This document shows, in pieces, positions 26,920 through 34,011 of a stretch of 34,623 bases of DNA. Position numbers and translations under genes: made by a program. Origin of the DNA: Flavobacteriaceae bacterium UBA1682 (GTDB lineage: Bacteria > Bacteroidota > Bacteroidia > Flavobacteriales > Flavobacteriaceae). How positions within the stretch are numbered: position 1 is the stretch's first letter; every line of letters starts with the position of its first letter. The stretch covers positions 1 to 34,623 of the forward strand of contig DCKE01000028.1 of assembly GCA_002320285.1 (NCBI GenBank), given 5' to 3'. The notes under the pieces were generated by a model. That model saw only the letters and a list, made by a program, of their open reading frames with translations, did not search any database and was not told the origin of the DNA.

Positions 26920-27879
26920 ATGCAGTATATTATAGTACTTATATTACTTTTTGTAGTGGAATTGGTTTATTTTAAAATAGCCGACAAATTTAATATTATC
27001 GACAAACCCAATGAGCGCAGTTCCCATTCTCAGGTTACTTTGCGAGGGGGAGGGGTTGTATTTTATTTTGCGGTACTAGCATTTTTTGTGCATTCTGGTT
27101 TTGAGTATCCTTGGTTTTTCTTAGGATTGACGCTGATGACGGTAATCAGTTTCTTAGATGATGTATTTACCTTATCAAACAAGATTCGATTACTGATACA
27201 TCTGGTCTCTGTATTGTTGATGTTTCAACAGTGGGGTTTATTTGACCTTTCGATCCTATGGATTTTGTTAAGTTTGATCGTGGTTATCGGAACGATCAAC
27301 GCTTACAATTTTATGGATGGTATAAACGGTATTACCGCTTTGTACAGTTTGGCGGTTTTAGGATTATTAGCCCTTGTTAATTTTCAAGTAAACTTTATTG
27401 CCCCTAGCTTGATATACTATAGTATGATCGGGACTGGGGTTTTTGGTTTTTTTAATATTCGAATCAAAGCGAAATGTTTTGCTGGAGATGTTGGCAGTGT
27501 CAGTATGGCTTTTATAGTATTATTTATGTTGGGTATGTTATTGATCAAGACCGAAAATTTTATATATATATTGTTTTTAGCTGTTTATGGAATCGATGCA
27601 GTTTGGACGATTGTTCGTCGTGCTCTTAAAAGAGAAAATATATTTCAAGCACATCGTTCACATTTGTATCAGTTTTTGAGCAATGAAGCCAAGAAAAATA
27701 AGTTGGCCGTATCTATTGCTTATGCGGTTATTCAATTTATAGTTGGATGTCTTGTTATCGCGGTAAGTGATTGTAGCGCCACCAATCAAATTATATTTGG
27801 TGTCGGGTTGCTTGTTGGTCTAAGTGCGGTTTACTTGGTTTTAAAACGAAGCTTAATTAAAAAATATAACATACAATAA
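26920..27879 (+). CDS. WecA/WbpL-like initiating glycan-1-phosphate transferase
   Basis: The product has 319 residues, about ten transmembrane helices. Family motifs: DKPNERSSHSQVTLRGGG at 28-45, FLDD with Asp80-Asp81, NAYNFMDGING at 127-137, FAGDVGS with Asp190, and cytoplasmic HRSHLYQ at 245-251. These are the MraY/WecA superfamily sites for undecaprenyl phosphate and Mg. The enzyme transfers HexNAc-1-phosphate from UDP to the lipid carrier and starts the repeat unit. Pairing with a WbpV-like gene suggests QuiNAc or FucNAc as first sugar. A 95-bp gap precedes it; the PglD-like gene follows after 2 bp. Confidence 0.93.
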   Translation: MQYIIVLILLFVVELVYFKIADKFNIIDKPNERSSHSQVTLRGGGVVFYFAVLAFFVHSGFEYPWFFLGLTLMTVISFLDDVFTLSNKIRLLIHLVSVLLMFQQWGLFDLSILWILLSLIVVIGTINAYNFMDGINGITALYSLAVLGLLALVNFQVNFIAPSLIYYSMIGTGVFGFFNIRIKAKCFAGDVGSVSMAFIVLFMLGMLLIKTENFIYILFLAVYGIDAVWTIVRRALKRENIFQAHRSHLYQFLSNEAKKNKLAVSIAYAVIQFIVGCLVIAVSDCSATNQIIFGVGLLVGLSAVYLVLKRSLIKKYNIQ

Positions 27880-27881
27880 AG

Positions 27882-28358
27882 ATGGAGTCTTGGTTAATAT
27901 ACGGTAAGGGTGGGCATGCACATGTCATTGCTGACGCTATTTTAAAAAAGAATAACAAGGCTGTGATTGAATACTTTGACGATAGCGATTGTCCATATAA
28001 TCCTGAATTTAAGTCTGCTGTTGCCTTGATTATTGGCATTGGCAATAATGAGGTAAGGCAGCATATTTCAAAAACAATATCTCATTCATTTGCAACCATA
28101 ATTCATCCTTCTGCGCAAGTTGCAAATGACGTAGTTATCGGTGAGGGAACAGTAGTTTTTGCGAATGCGGTTATCCAGACGGGCGCTGTAATTGGGAAAC
28201 ATTGTATAATCAATGCCAATACGACCATCGATCATGACGTTACTATAGAGGATTTTGTAAGTGTATATCCTGGGGTATATGTTGGAGGTGGGGCCCTGAT
28301 TTCTAAGGGTAAGACTCTAGATGCGAATCAAGTTGTCGGTAGAAATTCTACGATTTAG
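27882..28358 (+). CDS. PglD-like sugar N-acetyltransferase, short at the C-terminus
   Basis: The product has 158 residues; PglD-family proteins usually have about 195-210. The N-terminal Rossmann-like domain has the nucleotide motif YGKGGHAHV (7-15). The beta-helix begins near 74 (IIHPSAQVANDVVIGEGT) and has the catalytic-type His118 in TTIDHDVTI. The sequence then ends after VGGGALISKGKTLDANQVVGRNSTI-like coils, lacking the final coils and the usual Pro-Ala-Lys ending. I see no other frame downstream restoring them. The family acetylates a 4-amino sugar made by a PglE-type enzyme; one is encoded at 31961, 3.6 kb away. Activity is uncertain because the C-terminal coils form the acetyl-CoA site. 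Confidence 0.8.
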   Translation: MESWLIYGKGGHAHVIADAILKKNNKAVIEYFDDSDCPYNPEFKSAVALIIGIGNNEVRQHISKTISHSFATIIHPSAQVANDVVIGEGTVVFANAVIQTGAVIGKHCIINANTTIDHDVTIEDFVSVYPGVYVGGGALISKGKTLDANQVVGRNSTI

Positions 28359-28567
28359 TGCAGTTTAGATGATCAATCGTTCTAAAGCATGGAAAACTCC
28401 TTGTTTTGTTCAAAAAACAATCAGATATATTTCTATAATAAGTATATAATGGTTCGTACCAATTCTGTTTTTGGTCCGGGCTGTTTTTTTTGGGTAGACC
28501 AATGAGCTGTGGCTTAAATGCGGTAGTTCGCAGTTATATTTTTCTATGTTTTTTCAGATAGATTTTG

Positions 28568-28575
28568 TATTTTTG
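28568..28575 (+). promoter_or_regulatory. Probable -7 element of the nagB promoter
   Basis: TATTTTTG matches TAnnTTTG, 42 bases before the nagB ATG. A clear TTG at the -33 position is not seen, so this is a weaker match than at 11398. A 6-bp inverted repeat TTGGTC/GACCAA lies upstream (28471-28476 / 28497-28502). Confidence 0.5.
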
Positions 28576-28617
28576 AGGATACATTAAGTATAAGCACTAA
28601 GAAACTTCATTAAACCC

Positions 28618-29397
28618 ATGTCTTTGAATAACCAAGTCGAAAAAATAGTTAAAGTCTATCCCAATAACGAAAGTGCTTCTATCTATGTGGCACAGCGTAT
28701 CGCTATATTGATCAACCAAAAAAAGTCGCAGGGGCAAAAAATGATATTGGGTTTGGCAACGGGTTCGACGCCGAAATTGGTTTATCGGGAATTGATTCGC
28801 TTACATCAAAATGAAGGTTTGAGTTTTAGACATGTGGTGACCTTTAACTTGGATGAATATTATCCGATGCAACCGGTGGATCAGCAGAGTTATAGTGCAT
28901 TTATGAATGCGAATCTCTTCGACCATGTCGATATACTGTCGGAAAACATTCATATTCCAAATGGAACGCTTTCGCTAGAGGAAGTGCAAGCACATTGCGA
29001 ACTCTATGAAAAGAAAATCCGCGATTATGGGGGATTGGATTTGCAATTACTCGGAATAGGACGCACCGGACATATTGGTTTTAATGAACCGGGTTCAGAA
29101 TTGCATTCTGCTACGCGTTTAGTGACTTTAAACGACATTACTATAGACGATGCTATTAGCGACTTCGGAAGCCGGGAACTCGTACCTAAGCAAGCCATAA
29201 CGATGGGGATCAAAACCATTACCCAGGCCAAAGAAATTATCCTATTGGCTTTATCGGAACGCAAAGCTGAAATCATACATCAGGCACTAGAAGGATTGAT
29301 ATCGTCTGGGGTGCCAGCAACCTATTTACAGCAATTTAAAAATGTGGAATACGTCTTGGATCAAGAGGCAGCATCGAGATTGAGTCGGGATTCGTAA
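28618..29397 (+). CDS. nagB: Glucosamine-6-phosphate deaminase
   Basis: The product has 259 residues, normal for the short form. LATGSTP at 46-52 binds phosphate; NLDEYY holds the proton-transfer Asp79; GIGRTGHIGFNEPGS (146-160) has the ring-opening His152 and Glu157. It converts glucosamine 6-phosphate to fructose 6-phosphate and ammonia, linking amino-sugar supply to glycolysis, which fits next to a cluster consuming UDP-HexNAc. It is separated from the cluster by 260 bp with its own promoter. The first copy of a 21-bp repeat overlaps its last codons and stop. Confidence 0.95.
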   Translation: MSLNNQVEKIVKVYPNNESASIYVAQRIAILINQKKSQGQKMILGLATGSTPKLVYRELIRLHQNEGLSFRHVVTFNLDEYYPMQPVDQQSYSAFMNANLFDHVDILSENIHIPNGTLSLEEVQAHCELYEKKIRDYGGLDLQLLGIGRTGHIGFNEPGSELHSATRLVTLNDITIDDAISDFGSRELVPKQAITMGIKTITQAKEIILLALSERKAEIIHQALEGLISSGVPATYLQQFKNVEYVLDQEAASRLSRDS

Positions 29398-29440
29398 TTC
29401 GTTTGTCGGAATTCGTAATTCGTTTGTCGTGATTCGTTAG
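29390..29440. repeat. 21-bp tandem repeat overlapping the nagB stop
   Basis: ATTCGTAATTCGTTTGTCG recurs at 29390 and 29411 with 21-bp period and a partial third copy (ATTCGTTAG) from 29432. The first copy supplies the last codons and TAA of nagB. Confidence 0.9.
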
Positions 29441-29473
29441 TTCTGTATTCTATGCAAGCTCCGATTCGCAATG

Positions 29474-29731
29474 TTCTGGTCACTGATCACTCTTATGCCG
29501 AACTAATCAACCCACCTAAACCTTCGATTTTCGATTCACGATTCACGATTTCTGATCACTGATTACTGATTACTGATCACTCTTATACCGAACTGATCAA
29601 CCCACCGAAACCTTCGATTTTCGATTCACGATTTTCGATTCACGATTTCTGGTCACTGATTACTGATTACTCTTATACCGAACTAATCAACCCACCGAAA
29701 CCTTCGATTTTCGATTTTCGATTCCCGAAAT
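29474..29731. repeat. 90-bp intergenic tandem repeat, about 2.9 copies
   Basis: The marker TCTTAT(A/G)CCGAACT recurs at 29491, 29581 and 29671, exactly 90 bp apart, with a partial copy before 29491. Each copy has AATCAACCCACC(G/T)AAACC followed by short GATTCACGATT and ACTGATTACTGATT sub-repeats. The array fills the gap between the convergent nagB and XRE genes and ends at the XRE stop codon. Confidence 0.93.
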
Positions 29732-30019
29732 CTATCGTCTCTTGCCCAGTTTAAAATCTTTAGACAATTGGATATACTCATCCATATCAAAGTCAAACAG
29801 TTCTTTGATTGTAATATCGAGTTCTCTACTTATTTTAAGCAGGGTTTCGAAAGTGGGATTGGTATTGCCTCTTTCAATTTCGCCTATAGTTTTTTTGGCA
29901 TTACCCGTTTTATAGCTGAGTTCTTCTTGTGAAAGTTTCTCTTGGACATAATTCTCCCTCAGTTCTCGAATTCGATAACCCAACGCCTCGTTCTCTTCTT
30001 TAAATCGTTTTTTGTCCAT
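29732..30019 (-). CDS. XRE-family helix-turn-helix regulator
   Basis: The product has 95 residues. A canonical HTH_3 domain spans about 14-72: LSQEELSYKTGNAKKTIGEIERGNTNPTFETLLKISRELDI, with recognition helix around KKTIGEIE and the conserved NPTFETLLKIS, then a charged C-terminus. It is convergent to nagB and divergent from the promoter at 30067-30094, so it may control that promoter. Targets are not known. Confidence 0.88.
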   Translation of the reverse strand: MDKKRFKEENEALGYRIRELRENYVQEKLSQEELSYKTGNAKKTIGEIERGNTNPTFETLLKISRELDITIKELFDFDMDEYIQLSKDFKLGKRR

Positions 30020-30066
30020 AATAGTAAATATCGATTTTTAACAAAAAATATTTGGATACTTATAGG

Positions 30067-30094
30067 TTGTTTTTAAAGTTTTTTTTTATATTTG
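30067..30094 (+). promoter_or_regulatory. Bacteroidota-type promoter with no normal gene downstream
   Basis: TTG at 30067-30069 and TATATTTG at 30087-30094 are 17 bases apart, a full match to the consensus. A transcript would start near 30101. It points away from the XRE gene into a region with only a 26-codon frame and two perfect hairpins. Confidence 0.6.
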
Positions 30095-30102
30095 GGTCAA
30101 TA

Positions 30103-30191
30103 TCAACTAGATGGAGCGGCGGGCTTTAGTTGAAATTGTAGGAATAACAGGCTTTTGGGAGCCTGTTGTTATAGAAAATAGAGCTCTTTGA
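30103..30191 (+). other. Short ORF of 26 codons and/or structured small RNA
   Basis: ATG at 30111 opens a 26-codon frame (beginning MERRALVEIVG) ending in TGA at 30189-30191, 10 bases after the predicted transcription start. The same DNA forms two perfect hairpins: TCAACTA/TAGTTGA (30103-30109 / 30127-30133) with an inner AGC/GCT stem, and AACAGGCT/AGCCTGTT (30146-30153 / 30160-30167). It could be a small peptide, a leader or a small RNA. No T run follows, and no family is recognised. Confidence 0.3.
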
Positions 30192-30285
30192 GATACTGTA
30201 TATAATATTATTGTGTAGTTTATTAGCTGAAAATGCATTTGGATGATGCCGGATTTTTTGGAGAGAAAATCTTGTCAAATCAAAA

Positions 30286-30525
30286 CTAACGATCGATTAA
30301 CTTAAAAAACTCGTAAAGTTTTAAATTGCGAGCTTCACAGATTTTCTTTAAAGTAAATACGGGTATATGGTATACTACCTTTCCGGTTTTCAGTGCTGTG
30401 GTTTTGATTTTTCGAACGATGCTTTCTTCTATATTGTGATCTAGCGCAAAACCGCGTTGCGAATGAGCTTCGAGTATCCAATTCTGGTAAATGTAACTAC
30501 AAATAATAAAGTTAATGTCAAACAT
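30286..30525 (-). CDS. Small XRE-like HTH protein, poorly conserved
   Basis: The product has 79 residues. The second half (VYHIPVFTLKKICEARNLKLYEFFKLI) fits the last two helices of an XRE domain, as in small flavobacterial regulators. The first half, with a RGFALDHNIEESIVRKIKTT stretch in place of helices 2-3, is diverged. A 7-bp inverted repeat lies 30-53 bases upstream, a plausible operator. It may be a real regulator or a decaying one; there is no neighbouring toxin or enzyme to give it a role. Confidence 0.6.
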   Translation of the reverse strand: MFDINFIICSYIYQNWILEAHSQRGFALDHNIEESIVRKIKTTALKTGKVVYHIPVFTLKKICEARNLKLYEFFKLIDR

Positions 30526-30554
30526 AAATCAAATTAACACAAATAACGAAAGAA

Positions 30555-30578
30555 AATTGCGTACGATGATGCGCAATT
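30555..30578. promoter_or_regulatory. Inverted repeat upstream of the small XRE-like gene
   Basis: AATTGCG (30555-30561) and CGCAATT (30572-30578) are perfect 7-bp arms with a 10-base spacer, 30 bases before the start at 30525. Position and symmetry suit an operator for autoregulation. Confidence 0.4.
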
Positions 30579-30612
30579 AATGGAGTTAATATAGATTTTT
30601 TACAAGGAAATT

Positions 30613-30741
30613 TAAACTAGAAAGTTTATGTGACGCTGAAAGTACTAGCGTATTTGAAGAATACAAGAATCTGTTCTTATAGGGTGTCGGTACTATTAGA
30701 ATGTAAAAACACAAGACATTCCCTGAGAATGGGGTACTTGT
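30613..30741. other. Cluster of consecutive perfect hairpins in non-coding DNA
   Basis: In order: TAAACT/AGTTTA (30613-30618 / 30623-30628); an outer AGTAC/GTACT stem (30641-30645 / 30690-30694) enclosing two adjacent stems GTATT/AATAC (30650-30654 / 30660-30664) and AAGAA/TTCTT (30665-30669 / 30674-30678); then ACAAG/CTTGT (30711-30715 / 30737-30741) enclosing CATTC/GAATG (30717-30721 / 30727-30731). No ORF is evident. The layout looks like a multibranched RNA, but base composition is AT-rich and chance pairing is possible. Confidence 0.35.
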
Positions 30742-30887
30742 ATAAAAGGAGAAGCTTTTTAATTAAAAATGATTTAAGGTTAATACTTTTTTTTAGTTAC
30801 TCTTTTTAAGAATTGAAAGCATCCGTTAAACCTCTTTACTGAACACATTTGATCTCAGAAAAGAACAGGGGGGAACTTTCGGTTTTT

Positions 30888-30961
30888 GGCGCGAGCTCGA
30901 TAATTATTTATAGATAAGCCGAGTGTCTGTAATGTAGAGTAGAGTACTCGCGCCTTTTTTT
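30888..30961 (+). other. GC-rich stem with T run, terminator-like structured element
   Basis: GGCGCGAG (30888-30895) pairs perfectly with CTCGCGCC (30947-30954), followed by seven T (30955-30961). The 51-base interior has CTCG/CGAG (30896-30899 onward) and TTAT/ATAA inner pairs. The GC-rich arms stand out in AT-rich surroundings. This fits the 3' end of a small RNA; no gene on either side needs such a terminator. Confidence 0.45.
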
Positions 30962-31221
30962 AATGGTTAAAAGTTTTAAAGCATTGGATTGTTGGGGTTA
31001 AGTGACCATAAAAGATGGTGCTTTTATAGTTCAATGAAAGAAAAATACAGCGATTGCAGTAGGAGATGAACAGCTTATATAAAATCTTAGTACGAGCTTT
31101 TTTATACTGGAAAAGTCTGGTCGTTTTTTGATGAATTTCGATTTAGAGTTTACACCATGTGGCGGTATTTCGATGTTTTCATTTTTCATGATTTTTCATT
31201 TATTTAATAATTGCCTTTTTA

Positions 31222-31339
31222 AGTGAGAGAACCGCCCAGCCTTAGATCAATTAGATAGAGGGTTTTTACATGGGATTTCCTCCTTATTCTTACCTATATT
31301 TCAGGGAAACGATAGAGGTATATAAGGAGGATTTTTTTT
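31222..31339 (+). ncRNA. Structured terminator-like element, copy A of a pair
   Basis: Perfect 10-bp stem TCCTCCTTAT (31278-31287) / ATAAGGAGGA (31322-31331) followed by eight T (31332-31339); inner stem TACCT/AGGTA (31291-31295 / 31316-31320). The upstream part shares AGTGA..GAGAAC, TAGATCAA, TTAGA and ACATGG in the same order with copy B at 31441-31543. No ORF. I infer a small structured RNA ending in an intrinsic terminator; no promoter of the consensus type is visible. Confidence 0.4.
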
Positions 31340-31440
31340 AATAGTCTTTACCACCTTTTATAGGGATTTAAATAAAAATACTGTGTTGGAGTGATTTCGA
31401 TTTTTTTTGATCATAATTTTAGAGTCGAATCGGTATACTT

Positions 31441-31543
31441 AGTGACCCGAGAACGGAGTAGATCAAAACTTAGACATGGTCTTTTCCTCCTTGTTTCTAC
31501 TATCGTTATAAGGGAGACGGATAGGTTACAGGGAGGATTTTTT
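31441..31543 (+). ncRNA. Structured terminator-like element, copy B of a pair
   Basis: Ten-bp stem TCCTCCTTGT (31485-31494) / ACAGGGAGGA (31528-31537) with one G-T wobble, followed by six T (31538-31543); inner stem CTATC/GATAG (31500-31504 / 31520-31524). Shared blocks with copy A keep their order, and the stem is kept although the sequence differs (TTAT/ATAA against TTGT/ACAG), which is a covariation-like change. Confidence 0.4.
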
Positions 31544-31960
31544 ATAGTATACTTTTAAGTTTACAAAGTGTACACGGATATCACTGATGATTTATCGCAT
31601 AGTAGAGGAGGCAAATTCAATAGCTGACTACAGCGCTTATTTCGACATACGGTATTAGTCGTTTTGGTAAGACAAAACAATCGAAATTTGATCAATTTTA
31701 ATCGACTATAGCAGCGCCCCAATTGTTTGAAACAGATTGTAATGGCAAAAAGCAACATATTGATACCTTGTAAACCTTTGTAATTACAGACTTTCAGCTA
31801 GGAAGGACTTTATTCCATCCTGACAAGACTATGTTTTTTAGAATAATTAAATTAGAGCCCATGAATTTTGACTTTAAGTTTTCTTAATAGCATATATATT
31901 TATACAATTTTAGAAAATAATCAAAAATAACAAGTATATTTCGTTCTATAATTATTGGAA

Positions 31961-33097
31961 ATGAAAACTAAAATATGGCTTTCCACTCCCCATATGGGAG
32001 GAAATGAATTGCATTTTATTCAAAGAGCTATGGAAACGAACTGGCTGACCGCTCAGGGAAATTGTTTAGATTATTTTGAACTGGATTTAAAATTATTTTT
32101 AAATCCTGATCTTTTTGTTGCAGCGACTAATACTGCTACTGCAGCTTTGCATTTGGCTTTAATTCAGTTGGGTGTAAAACCGGGTGATGAGGTGCTTTGT
32201 CAGACCATGACTTTTTCTGCCTCGGCAAATCCGATTACTTATTGTGGAGCCATTCCCGTATTTATTGATAGCGAAAATGACACTTGGAACCTTTGTCCCA
32301 AAGCTTTGGAAGAAGCTATTCAAGATCGTATTACCAAAGGTAAAAAGCCCAAGGCGATTATAGCGGTTCATTTATATGGTATGCCGTACAAAGTTTCTGA
32401 AGTTAATGCTGTAGCTGATAAATATGGTATACCTATAATAGAAGATGCAGCAGAAGGTTTAGGAAGTACATATAAAGGACAGAAATGTGGTACTTTCGGA
32501 GCCTTTGGTGTTTTGAGTTTTAATGGAAATAAAATCATAACGACCTCTGGAGGAGGTGCTTTGGTTTGTAATACAAAATCGGATAAAGACCAAACCGTCT
32601 TCTTGTCTACACAAGCCAGAGATGTTGCACCGCATTACCAACATTCTCAAATCGGCTATAATTATCGCATGAGCAATATTGCTGCAAGTATTGGTCGAGC
32701 TCAGATGGAAGTCTTAGAAGATCGCATACATCAACGCAGAGCCAATAATTTCTTTTACCGACAATTGTTTAAAGATATTGCTGGAGTTTCGGTATTTGTA
32801 GAACCGTCTGACGATTTTTTCTCGAATCACTGGTTGAGCTGTATTACCATAGATTCTAGTGTTTGTAGCAAAACTACTGAGCAATTAAGATTACATCTAT
32901 TGGAAGATCAAATAGAATCACGACCTTTATGGAAACCGATGCATTTACAGCCCGTATTTGCAGGTACACCATACTATGGAGGGACGGTCGCAGAAGACTT
33001 GTTTAAAACCGGTTTATGTTTGCCGTCGGGTTCTAATTTACAAGAAGGGGAACTTCATCGAATTGCCGATGCCATTCGGCGTTTTTTTAAGTCATAA
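31961..33097 (+). CDS. PglE-like UDP-4-keto-6-deoxy sugar aminotransferase (DegT family)
   Basis: The product has 378 residues from ATG 31961; a TTG at 31955 would add two residues. PLP sites are intact: NTATAALHLAL at 57-67, Asp162 in EDAAEGLGS and Lys191 in FNGNKIITTSGGG. The EDAAE and SFNGNKIITTSGGG segments are those of the PglE/bacillosamine-pathway branch, which aminates UDP-4-keto-6-deoxy-GlcNAc. Its natural partner, a PglD-like acetyltransferase, is at 27882, and the two together suggest a UDP-QuiNAc4NAc (bacillosamine) route for glycoprotein or polysaccharide. It stands alone here with its own terminator. Confidence 0.9.
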   Translation: MKTKIWLSTPHMGGNELHFIQRAMETNWLTAQGNCLDYFELDLKLFLNPDLFVAATNTATAALHLALIQLGVKPGDEVLCQTMTFSASANPITYCGAIPVFIDSENDTWNLCPKALEEAIQDRITKGKKPKAIIAVHLYGMPYKVSEVNAVADKYGIPIIEDAAEGLGSTYKGQKCGTFGAFGVLSFNGNKIITTSGGGALVCNTKSDKDQTVFLSTQARDVAPHYQHSQIGYNYRMSNIAASIGRAQMEVLEDRIHQRRANNFFYRQLFKDIAGVSVFVEPSDDFFSNHWLSCITIDSSVCSKTTEQLRLHLLEDQIESRPLWKPMHLQPVFAGTPYYGGTVAEDLFKTGLCLPSGSNLQEGELHRIADAIRRFFKS

Positions 33098-33102
33098 TTT
33101 AC

Positions 33103-33137
33103 AACCTAGTTACCGCCAAGTAGCTAGGTTTTTTTTT
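33103..33137 (+). terminator. Intrinsic terminator of the PglE-like gene
   Basis: AACCTAGTTAC (33103-33113) pairs with GTAGCTAGGTT (33120-33130), eleven pairs with one wobble, loop CGCCAA, followed by seven more T to 33137. It starts 5 bases after the stop codon. Confidence 0.93.
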
Positions 33138-33190
33138 ACTTTTTTTGAGAATGCTGCTATAAGCAGGATTTACTTCTACAGCAAGCTTTT

Positions 33191-33297
33191 TGGGGTAATT
33201 CCACTACCATGTAAGTAGCGGTAAGAATTCTACCAGTAGCGGCTTGCAGATGTCAAGCAGCAGCAGCTGTATTGGCCTATCACCTACAATTACCCCA
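33191..33297. repeat. 107-bp element bounded by a perfect 10-bp inverted repeat
   Basis: TGGGGTAATT (33191-33200) and AATTACCCCA (33288-33297) enclose 87 bases with further stems GCTTG/CAAGC (33242-33246 / 33254-33258) and GGTA/TACC (33220-33223 / 33231-33234) and a direct repeat GTAGCGG (33215 and 33236). A CTGCT/AGCAG hairpin lies just before it (33154-33158 / 33162-33166). It could be a structured RNA or the remnant of a small non-autonomous mobile element; no target-site duplication was recognised. Confidence 0.4.
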
Positions 33298-34003
33298 TCC
33301 GTATGAAAGGCACATTTCTCCATTGTAATATGCCTCTAGTAAATTCTTTAAACCTCAGTATGCGTTTTTATTAAAAGCAAGGCTTCTTTTTCTTTCCTAT
33401 ATGTTGGACTAGAGCGGCAGTCCGTTATGCAAATACCAAGGAGCTTTTTTTGATTATTTCTCTAGAAAACATTTATAACGTCAACTATATCTGATAATTA
33501 TGTCTCAATTTGTTGGTGTAATCATAAATTTTAAGACTTTTTCTTGTTGAATTTAAAGTAGCAATTTTTTGTAATAACTGTTTTTTATGCAATTAACATT
33601 CAATTTGGCCCTTTTCAAACGGTATTTTTTGGCAATTTTAAAGTCACTTTTTCTCGATAAAGCACTCAATTTGACGTTTTCGCACGATTAGCGATGGAAT
33701 CTTTAGCTTTTCAGAGCCTATATCTCGATGTTTTCGTACATCTAAAAAAAATATTGGGTATTTTTTATGATAAATTTAAACTTATTCATCAATTGATTAA
33801 TTGTAGCGAAGCCTAACTTCTTATGTGAATTATTCAAAATCTGTAAGCCAGCTCTAAAATTTTTAAGGAATCACTTTGTTTATTAAGTTTTCTACTAAGT
33901 GACTGATTTTTAAATATGTCCCATATTATTAGACCTACGTGCGTCCATTAATTTGAAACACTTTTAGCAAAATAAATTGCCAAATTCGCATTCTAGAGAT
34001 TAA

Positions 34004-34011
34004 TACTTTTG
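34004..34011 (+). promoter_or_regulatory. Probable -7 element of the right-hand adhesin promoter
   Basis: TACTTTTG matches TAnnTTTG and is identical to the box at 11420. The nearest upstream TTG (33977-33979) is 24 bases away, one more than the usual range. The predicted leader is about 95 bases. Confidence 0.5.

Larger units (their letters stand above)
30526..31960. other. Long non-coding region (about 1.4 kb)
   Basis: No credible gene is found between the small XRE-like gene and the DegT gene at 31961. The content is the operator-like repeat, the hairpin cluster, the GC-rich stem, the two homologous elements listed separately, and a weaker hairpin AGGAAGGA/TCCATCCT with one mismatch at 31800-31821 upstream of the DegT gene. 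A 65-codon minus-strand frame at 31561-31758 has no protein-like features. Confidence 0.6.

Noticed and set aside
28300..28420. Frameshift explaining the short PglD-like protein
   Set aside because: The other two frames after 28300 do not show the missing beta-helix coils or the Pro-Ala-Lys ending, so a simple one-base error is not supported.
29474..29731. CRISPR array or attachment site in the 90-bp repeats
   Set aside because: The 90-bp copies are similar across their whole length, with no variable spacers, no cas genes and no integrase nearby.
30613..31543. Invertible promoter as in Bacteroides capsule loci
   Set aside because: I looked for long inverted repeats flanking a TAnnTTTG box between 30526 and 31960 and found only short local stems and no recombinase gene.
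31561..31758. 65-codon minus-strand frame in the hairpin-rich region
   Set aside because: Composition (many Cys, Leu, Arg) and lack of a start signal or family resemblance suggest chance.
33191..33297. Integron attC site
   Set aside because: The core GTTRRRY/RYYYAAC ends are absent and there is no integrase or gene cassette.
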